NCBI GenBank assembly: GCA_021201795.1
Contig: JAJQEF010000034.1
Location: 1-58,438 of the forward strand
Origin: Rikenellaceae bacterium
GTDB lineage: Bacteria; Bacteroidota; Bacteroidia; Bacteroidales; Rikenellaceae
DNA: 58,438 bases
Reading direction: 5' to 3'
Shown here: piece after piece, positions 52,969 through 58,438 of the stretch
How positions within the stretch are numbered: the first letter of the stretch is position 1
Layout: each line of letters begins with the position of its first letter
The notes under the pieces: model-generated
Seen by the model: the letters and a program-made list of their open reading frames with translations, nothing else
What the model was told of the DNA's origin: nothing
Database searches by the model: none
Program-made: the position numbers and the translations under genes

Positions 52969-55731
52969 TTATATTACAACGTTTATAATTTTTCCCGGAA
53001 CCACAATGATCTTCTTAGGTTCTTTTCCTTCAAGATATTTTCCCGCGGACGGATTCTGAAGTACCTTTTCTTTTATCTCGTCCGTTCCCATTCCGGCAGG
53101 CAGAGGCATTTTAAACCTCACCTTTCCGTTAAAGGAAACAGGATATTCCACCGTGCTTTCAACCAGAAATTTTCCATCATAAACAGGGAAACCGGAATAT
53201 ACGATGGAATCATTATGTCCAAATAATGCCCATATCTCTTCGGTAATATGCGGGGCAAATGGAGAGAGAAGTATGGTCAACGGTTCGATAATCGCCCTCT
53301 TATTGCATTTCTGTTCAGTAAGTTCATTTACACATACCATAAACGCGCTTACGGAGGTATTGAACGAGAAGTTCTCGATATCTTCAGAAATTTTCTTTAT
53401 TGTTTTATGGAGGGTTTTCAGTTCTTTTTCATCCGGTTGATCTTCCGACACTACGAAGTTACCTTCCCTGTCGAAGAAGAGCCTCCAGTATCTTCTTAAA
53501 AATTTATAAACTCCATCGATGCCGTTAGTGTCCCATGGCTTGGCCTGTTCGAGAGGCCCAAGAAACATTTCATACATTCTCAGAGTATCCGCTCCGTAAT
53601 TATCCACTATATAATCGGGATTAACTACGTTGAACATAGATTTCGACATTTTTTCGACCGCCCATCCGCAGATATATTTTCCGTCTTCCAGAACGAATTC
53701 GGCATTAGAGAAGTCCGGTCTCCATTTACGGAACGCCTCGGTATCGAGGATATCGTTTTTCACTATGTTGACGTCCACATGTATTTCCTGGGTATCGTAC
53801 TGATCCTTAAGCCCTAGAGAGACGAATTTGTTGGTCCCCTTGACACGGTAAACAAAATTCGAACGCCCCTGGATCATTCCCTGGTTAACAAGTTTTTTGA
53901 AAGGTTCTTCTTCACACACGTACCCTATGTCGTAAAGGAATTTATTCCAGTAACGCGAATACATAAGGTGACCTGTGGCATGCTCGATACCGCCCACGTA
54001 TAGATCCACGTTTCTCCAATATTCATTCGCTTCCTTTGAGACGAGTTCTTTATTGTTGCACGGATCCATATAACGAAGATAATATGCGGAAGAACCGGCG
54101 AATCCGGGCATAGTACTTTTCTCATACTCATAACCATCGACCGTCCTCCACTCCTTCGCACGCGCCAAAGGCGGCTCTCCTTCTTCCGTCGGACCGTAAT
54201 CCTGAATAGCGGGAAGCTCCAGCGGAAGCGACCGTTCGTCGATCATCCGGGGAATCCCGTCTTTATAATAGACCGGGAACGGCTCTCCCCAATACCTCTG
54301 TCGGCTGAAGATAGCATCCCTCAACCTGTAATTTACCTGCTTTTTTCCTATCCCCTTTTCTTCTATCTTTTCGAACATTTTCGGGATAGCCTCTTTTACA
54401 TCCATTCCGTTAAGGAACTCGGAATTTATCATCTTTCCACTCTTCGCATCGTATGAATTCTCGGAGATATCCCCTCCATCTACGACAGGAATTATAGGGA
54501 GATTAAAATGTTTTGCAAACGCATAATCGCGGCTGTCATGTGCAGGAACCGCCATAATAGCTCCTGTACCGTATCCATACAATACATAATCGCTCGTATA
54601 AATCGGAATCTGCGCACCGTTGAAAGGATTTACCGCATAAGCACCGGTAAACTGTCCGCTCACACGTTTAGTTTCGGTCATCCTTTCCCGTTCCGAACGC
54701 TTCTTGGTTTCGTCAAGATAATTTTCAACCTGTAGCCTGTGCTCGTCCGTGACAATTTTTTCGATTACCGGATGTTCCGGAGCAAGAACCATAAATGTGG
54801 CTCCGAAGATAGTATCCGCACGGGTAGTGAATATTTCGAGTTGTTCGTCATATCCCTTTATATCGAAAAATATCTGCGCCCCTTCCGAACGTCCGATCCA
54901 GTTCTTCTGAATTTCTTTAAGGGATTCACTCCACTCGACCGTATCCAATCCGTCAAGAAGCCTTTGTCCGTAAGCTGAAACACGAAGAAGCCACTGCTTC
55001 ATTTTCTTTTGAACCACAGGGAACCCTCCCCTTTCGGACAATCCGTCCTTAACTTCATCATTAGCCAGAACTGTCCCTAACTCGGCACACCAGTTAACCA
55101 TAGTATCCGCACGGTAAGCCAGACGATAATTCTGAAGTACATTTTCTTTCGCCTGTTCATCCATTGCTCTCCACTCTTGCGCAGTGAAAGACAGAGTTTT
55201 AGTACATGAAGCATTTATGCCTGCTGTTCCCGAATTTTCGAAACTTTCGATAAGTTGTTCAATCGGCTGAGCCTTGTTAACAACTGTATCGTAATAATGG
55301 TTATACATTTGAATGAAGGCCCACTGCGTCCATTTATAATACTCTGGATCACAGGTTCTTATTTCACGATCCCAGTCGAACGAGAATCCGATCTTATCAA
55401 GCTGTTCACGATAACGCGTAATATTTTCTTCGGTCGTAACCGCTGGATGCTGGCCGGTCTGTATAGCATACTGTTCCGCAGGAAGTCCAAAGGCATCGTA
55501 TCCCATAGGGTGAAGAACATTAAATCCCTTCAGTCTTTTATAACGGCTGTATATATCGGATGCTATATACCCTAAAGGATGTCCCACGTGAAGCCCGGCT
55601 CCCGAAGGATAAGGGAACATATCCAGAACATAAAATTTCGGTTTGGAGGGATCGATTACAGTTTTATAAACCTTGTCTTCCTGCCATTTATTCTGCCATT
55701 TATTCTCGATTCCCTTAAAGTTATATTCCAT
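52969..55731 (-). CDS. leuS: Leucine-tRNA ligase
   Basis: The 920-residue class Ia synthetase has the HIGH-type motif HVGHPLGY (about 47-54), the CP1 editing domain with [20 protein letters not shown] and the KMSKS loop ([13 protein letters not shown]). It charges tRNA-Leu and hydrolyses mischarged products. The length fits the bacterial family with a small insertion. It stands alone between a shared terminator and its own -7 box. Confidence 0.97.
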   Translation of the reverse strand: MEYNFKGIENKWQNKWQEDKVYKTVIDPSKPKFYVLDMFPYPSGAGLHVGHPLGYIASDIYSRYKRLKGFNVLHPMGYDAFGLPAEQYAIQTGQHPAVTTEENITRYREQLDKIGFSFDWDREIRTCDPEYYKWTQWAFIQMYNHYYDTVVNKAQPIEQLIESFENSGTAGINASCTKTLSFTAQEWRAMDEQAKENVLQNYRLAYRADTMVNWCAELGTVLANDEVKDGLSERGGFPVVQKKMKQWLLRVSAYGQRLLDGLDTVEWSESLKEIQKNWIGRSEGAQIFFDIKGYDEQLEIFTTRADTIFGATFMVLAPEHPVIEKIVTDEHRLQVENYLDETKKRSERERMTETKRVSGQFTGAYAVNPFNGAQIPIYTSDYVLYGYGTGAIMAVPAHDSRDYAFAKHFNLPIIPVVDGGDISENSYDAKSGKMINSEFLNGMDVKEAIPKMFEKIEEKGIGKKQVNYRLRDAIFSRQRYWGEPFPVYYKDGIPRMIDERSLPLELPAIQDYGPTEEGEPPLARAKEWRTVDGYEYEKSTMPGFAGSSAYYLRYMDPCNNKELVSKEANEYWRNVDLYVGGIEHATGHLMYSRYWNKFLYDIGYVCEEEPFKKLVNQGMIQGRSNFVYRVKGTNKFVSLGLKDQYDTQEIHVDVNIVKNDILDTEAFRKWRPDFSNAEFVLEDGKYICGWAVEKMSKSMFNVVNPDYIVDNYGADTLRMYEMFLGPLEQAKPWDTNGIDGVYKFLRRYWRLFFDREGNFVVSEDQPDEKELKTLHKTIKKISEDIENFSFNTSVSAFMVCVNELTEQKCNKRAIIEPLTILLSPFAPHITEEIWALFGHNDSIVYSGFPVYDGKFLVESTVEYPVSFNGKVRFKMPLPAGMGTDEIKEKVLQNPSAGKYLEGKEPKKIIVVPGKIINVVI

Positions 55732-55759
55732 GGTCTTAATCTTTTTCCGACTTAATTCG

Positions 55760-55767
55760 CAAAGTTA
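55760..55767 (-). promoter_or_regulatory. -7 promoter element of leuS
   Basis: The minus-strand TAACTTTG fits the consensus, 29 bases before the leuS ATG. Confidence 0.55.
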
Positions 55768-55866
55768 ATCTTTTTTATATTCCTAAAAAACGCATTTTAT
55801 CCGCCTTATGCCGTATGGCTCTTAATTTGCGGTTCATAACGGGAAATAAACCGTAAAACCAAATAT

Positions 55867-56448
55867 ATGAACCCAGATCTTACATGTTCCATGACGGAAC
55901 AAAATTTATTGAAGGCCTTTGCCGGTGAATCACAGGCAAGAGGTCGTTATACTTTTTTCGCAAAACAGGCAAAGAAGGAGGGATATGAAGAGATTGCAAA
56001 ATATTTCGCCAAGACAGCTATAAACGAGGAGGAGCACAGTAAAATTTTCTTCAAATATCTGGAACGCAACGCCCTTCTGGAGATCACCGCAGCCTATCCG
56101 GCAGGAATAATCGGCAGTACCCTTGACAATCTCAAGCATGCAGCTGAGAGCGAATACGACGAATGGTTCAATATTTACCCTTATTTCGCACAGGTTGCAA
56201 AGGAAGAGGGGTTCGACGAGATATCGCGAACATTCAATTTAATAGTGGAAGTCGAAAAACACCACGAGAACCGTTATACCGAGCTTTTCGATCTGTTAAA
56301 GAAAGACCGGATATTCAATAAGGAAGAAAAAATATTATGGGAATGTATTAAATGCGGGTACCATTGCGAATTTACCCACCCCCCTGGGATATGTCCCATA
56401 TGCAAACATCCGACGGCTTATTTCGAAGTATTCAACGACGCTTATTAA
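55867..56448 (+). CDS. rbr: Rubrerythrin
   Basis: The 193-residue protein has a ferritin-like diiron domain (ESQARGRY with Glu21, EEEH around 54-57, EYDEWF, EVEKHHENRY around 128-136) and a C-terminal rubredoxin-like domain with four cysteines (C160, C163, C176, C179). It reduces peroxide to water in anaerobes, with electrons from rubredoxin or NADH. The window's separate rubredoxin lacks one ligand, while this fused domain has all four. A -7-like TTAATTTG lies upstream near 55827-55834. Confidence 0.95.
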   Translation: MNPDLTCSMTEQNLLKAFAGESQARGRYTFFAKQAKKEGYEEIAKYFAKTAINEEEHSKIFFKYLERNALLEITAAYPAGIIGSTLDNLKHAAESEYDEWFNIYPYFAQVAKEEGFDEISRTFNLIVEVEKHHENRYTELFDLLKKDRIFNKEEKILWECIKCGYHCEFTHPPGICPICKHPTAYFEVFNDAY

Positions 56449-56452
56449 AATT

Positions 56453-56483
56453 AAAAGGAGACTTAAATAAGTCTCCTTTTTTT
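56453..56483. terminator. Terminator between rubrerythrin and tRNA-Glu
   Basis: GGAGACTT pairs with AAGTCTCC around a 4-base loop, followed by T7 for the plus strand. The minus strand reads T4AATTTT after the stem and may end the tRNA-Glu transcript. Confidence 0.88.
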
Positions 56484-56485
56484 CG

Positions 56486-56557
56486 TAGCCCATAGGGGAG
56501 TCGAACCCCTCTTTCAAGAATGAAAATCTTGCGTCCTAACCGATAGACGAATGGGCC
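56486..56557 (-). tRNA. tRNA-Glu (anticodon UUC)
   Basis: The minus strand gives a 72-base cloverleaf: acceptor GGCCCAT pairs with ATGGGCT (one G-U), the anticodon stem CAAGA/TCTTG encloses TTTTCAT with anticodon TTC, and the T-loop GGTTCGACTCC is standard. The CCA end is not encoded, unlike tRNA-Arg in this window. Confidence 0.95.
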
Positions 56558-56643
56558 GTTTTGCCCTGACTCGTGCTACTTTTCGAGGTGCAAATATAGG
56601 GACAAAATATTATTATCCAAATTTTTTAGTTAAATTTTTATAA

Positions 56644-57342
56644 TTATTTCAATTCAAAATAAACCGTAACATTCGAATCCAAAGTAATATCCTGAAATTC
56701 GATCTGCGGCATCGAGTCCTCCACCGCCATATCGAATGAAGCGGTACTCCTCAGCATTACTGTATTTGTATAAGGCGTGTACATTCTTTCGTTGTCGAGA
56801 ATATATATCGCTTTACCGATATCCTGTCCGAGAGCCTGAGCAAGAGCCTGAGCTTTTTCCCGAGCGTTCTGCACAGCCTGCACCTTAGATTCAAGTTTGT
56901 AATTTAAAATATCGCTATGCTCGGCCCGTGAGATTCCGGCATTGGCCAATCCTATGCTTTCCATTGCAGTAAATACATCCGCAACGTTCTTAGCATCGTA
57001 CACGACCAACTCATACTCTTTCGACTGTTTCACATCCTGTCTTTTAAGAACGTATTTTTTATAACTGCTCGACAAATCCTTTACGGTCAACTGTGTCGCA
57101 ACATCTATACCCAAGCCCTGCAATGCCGAAATCATTCTTTTTTCGAGGTCAGCCAGGGAAGTGCGTCCCTTCGTATCGTTCTCATCAATCGTAAAATTTA
57201 TATAGATACGGTTCGGCGTCACCTTCATTTGGTTGTAACCGTTCACACTGATATAATTCTGGTCGATAAAATTCTTTTCCTGCGAATACCCTGTAGATAC
57301 TGACATAATAATTACAACTAATGCCGTTAATAACTTTTTCAT
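56644..57342 (-). CDS. SIMPL (DUF541) domain secreted protein
   Basis: The 232-residue protein has a signal peptide (ends STGYSQ) and a SIMPL domain: ISVNGYNQMKVTPNRIYINF near the mature start, KYVLKRQDVKQSKEYELVVYD in the middle and the helix NAREKAQALAQALGQDIGKA. SIMPL proteins are periplasmic with roles in envelope stress that are poorly defined. It lies downstream of the NlpE-like gene on the same strand, 68 bases away. Confidence 0.87.
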   Translation of the reverse strand: MKKLLTALVVIIMSVSTGYSQEKNFIDQNYISVNGYNQMKVTPNRIYINFTIDENDTKGRTSLADLEKRMISALQGLGIDVATQLTVKDLSSSYKKYVLKRQDVKQSKEYELVVYDAKNVADVFTAMESIGLANAGISRAEHSDILNYKLESKVQAVQNAREKAQALAQALGQDIGKAIYILDNERMYTPYTNTVMLRSTASFDMAVEDSMPQIEFQDITLDSNVTVYFELK

Positions 57343-57410
57343 AACATAACGTTTAGGTTAATATTTTGATTATAACGCCTTCTTACCGGAATTGTTACCC
57401 GTACGAATAA

Positions 57411-58094
57411 CTATAAATATACTTTCTTAAAAACAACAGTGCTGCCTTCCTCTATTCCCAACAGAACATCATTGACACGATCGAATGTAAGATGTTGTTT
57501 TGCAGCATGTTCCGCACCATCGAGCATTTCATATACCAGAACCAATTCCTTGTCGGATATACGCCCCCATCGTCCGGTGTAAATATCGGCTTTACTTTCA
57601 TTTCCCGTATCGAAAACGGTATGTATAAATTCGTAATTACCGGTAAGTCTGAGGTTAGACCTCATTTTATTCATGTCGGTTTCATAGACTCCTGCAATAA
57701 GATTCTCGAAGTCGCAATTTTTATCCCGGTCGAATTCTATAAGAGAATCTATTTTCACTGTATAAGGCAGACCTTCTCCGTTTTCAAGAATACTCTCCGA
57801 TACATTTCCCATAAACTCTACATATATATATTCACCCTGATAAGGTTCGAGAGAGTTGTATTCTCGTTCCGCCCTCAGATAATCCCTCTCCATGGCGACA
57901 GACAACGTGAAACCGGTAGCACAATCACGAAGTACCGGTGCATCGGCAAAATACATGAACATTCCGGAGAAATAGAACACGGTATCGGCAGAAGTGTCGA
58001 TACCGGTTCTATTACCTGTACTGCGTCCGCATGATATATAAAACAATATACAGGACGCAATCAATACGTTAATAAAGACATTCTTTTTATTCAT
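57411..58094 (-). CDS. NlpE-like lipoprotein with OB-type domain first
   Basis: The 227-residue protein has a lipobox-like end of the signal (FYISC, Cys22). Residues about 40-100 (FSGMFMYFADAPVLRDCATG, then YVEFMGNV) resemble the OB-fold domain found at the C-terminus of E. coli NlpE. The rest (RLTGNYEFIHTVFD, YTGRWGRISDKELVLVYEM) looks like the NlpE N-terminal/META-type beta barrel. The order is the reverse of E. coli NlpE and the CxxC motif is missing. NlpE links surface sensing and copper to the Cpx response; the role here is open. I start at 58094 since this gives the signal peptide; it overlaps the DUF2007 gene by 8 bases. Confidence 0.7.
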   Translation of the reverse strand: MNKKNVFINVLIASCILFYISCGRSTGNRTGIDTSADTVFYFSGMFMYFADAPVLRDCATGFTLSVAMERDYLRAEREYNSLEPYQGEYIYVEFMGNVSESILENGEGLPYTVKIDSLIEFDRDKNCDFENLIAGVYETDMNKMRSNLRLTGNYEFIHTVFDTGNESKADIYTGRWGRISDKELVLVYEMLDGAEHAAKQHLTFDRVNDVLLGIEEGSTVVFKKVYL

Positions 58095-58347
58095 TTGTTT
58101 CGCTGTTAATTCCTTCTTCGAACTCGTCCATATCGAATTCCGAAGCAAGTATCGCCTTAGCTTTACTTTCATCTTCTTCCGGGACCTGAAGTTCGATAAA
58201 TACATCTCCGCCTATCGGGAACACCTCGGTTATAAGATCACCGGCAAGGTATGCTCTTATTCCGTTGGTTTCCAGAATGGATTTATACATATTTGCCTCC
58301 TGCGGGGAGTAGAGTTTCATTATGGTTACAAATTCTTCCCTTTCCAT
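58087..58347 (-). CDS. DUF2007 domain protein
   Basis: The 86-residue protein (FVTIMKLYSPQEANMYKSIL near the start, then LQVPEEDESKAKAIL) has the DUF2007 fold, a small ferredoxin-like domain also called putative signal-transducing protein. No signal peptide; cytoplasmic. It overlaps the start of the NlpE-like lipoprotein by 8 bases, so the two are translationally coupled. Its promoter would lie in 58348-58438, where no exact -7 box is seen. Confidence 0.82.
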   Translation of the reverse strand: MEREEFVTIMKLYSPQEANMYKSILETNGIRAYLAGDLITEVFPIGGDVFIELQVPEEDESKAKAILASEFDMDEFEEGINSETNE

Positions 58348-58438
58348 GACACAAAATTTTTATTTAACAAATACCTTTTCAGGAGGCGGATTCTCCACTT
58401 AAGTAAATTTAAAAAAATTCAACGAAACATCCTTGATA

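Overview
The window looks like chromosomal DNA from an anaerobic member of the Bacteroidales. The protein families are typical of that order: lipoprotein BamD, an Rpb6-type omega subunit, DUF4286, DUF4831, a KBL-like serine palmitoyltransferase, meso-diaminopimelate dehydrogenase and pectin-degrading lipoproteins. Many genes are preceded by the Bacteroidetes -7 promoter element TAnnTTTG, two of them with a well-spaced -33 TTG. Rubredoxin, rubrerythrin and an O2-independent class II ribonucleotide reductase point to anaerobic life. The genus cannot be named from sequence reading alone.

Layout. 1-256: a structured RNA on the minus strand that starts directly behind the rpsT terminator and resembles the 5' end of a group II intron. 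312-1177: ribosomal proteins S20, L27 and L21. 1259-2046: DUF4286 protein plus lipoprotein. 2091-8453: a minus-strand operon lipA-lipB-recJ-sialate esterase-purB-rubredoxin. 8587-10094: hibernation factor, Xer recombinase and S21. 10150-12904: an uncharacterised operon (coiled-coil membrane protein, LuxE-like adenylating enzyme, ComEA-like helix-hairpin-helix protein). 13007-18794: rpiB, then three overlapping genes (glycosyltransferase, DUF4922 HIT-like, SpoIID/LytB) facing a BadF-type sugar kinase and murQ, which together suggest cell-wall sugar recycling. 18829-19644: panB.

19691-28445 is a six-gene rhamnogalacturonan cluster (GH105, GH43-like, rhamnose mutarotase, GH28, PL26-like lyase, double SGNH acetylesterase). 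28628-33306 holds pdxA-ddh and thrS-infC. 33434-38430 holds kduI-kduD / kdgK-kdgA-exuT, a complete route from unsaturated galacturonate to pyruvate plus glyceraldehyde-3-phosphate, together with a hexuronate transporter. The two regions fit together: the first would cut and deacetylate pectin backbone outside the cytoplasm, ExuT would import the uronate, and Kdu/Kdg enzymes would catabolise it. No SusC/SusD pair or dedicated regulator is present in the window.

38566-46426: dehydrogenase, phosphoesterase, nrdJ, folB, ribD, trmN6, tRNA-Arg and serine palmitoyltransferase. 46572-52906: plus-strand bamD-rpoZ-coaBC-recN-DUF4831-galM. 52969-58347: leuS, rubrerythrin, tRNA-Glu, a SIMPL protein, an NlpE-like lipoprotein and a DUF2007 protein.

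The most interesting local signals are the terminator-linked group II intron candidate, an infC gene whose only well-placed start is AUA, a rubredoxin lacking one of its four iron ligands, trmN6 starting one base after a tRNA CCA end, and the overlapping GT/DUF4922/SpoIID trio in which SpoIID has no export signal. I see no CRISPR array, prophage, transposase, restriction system or defence island.
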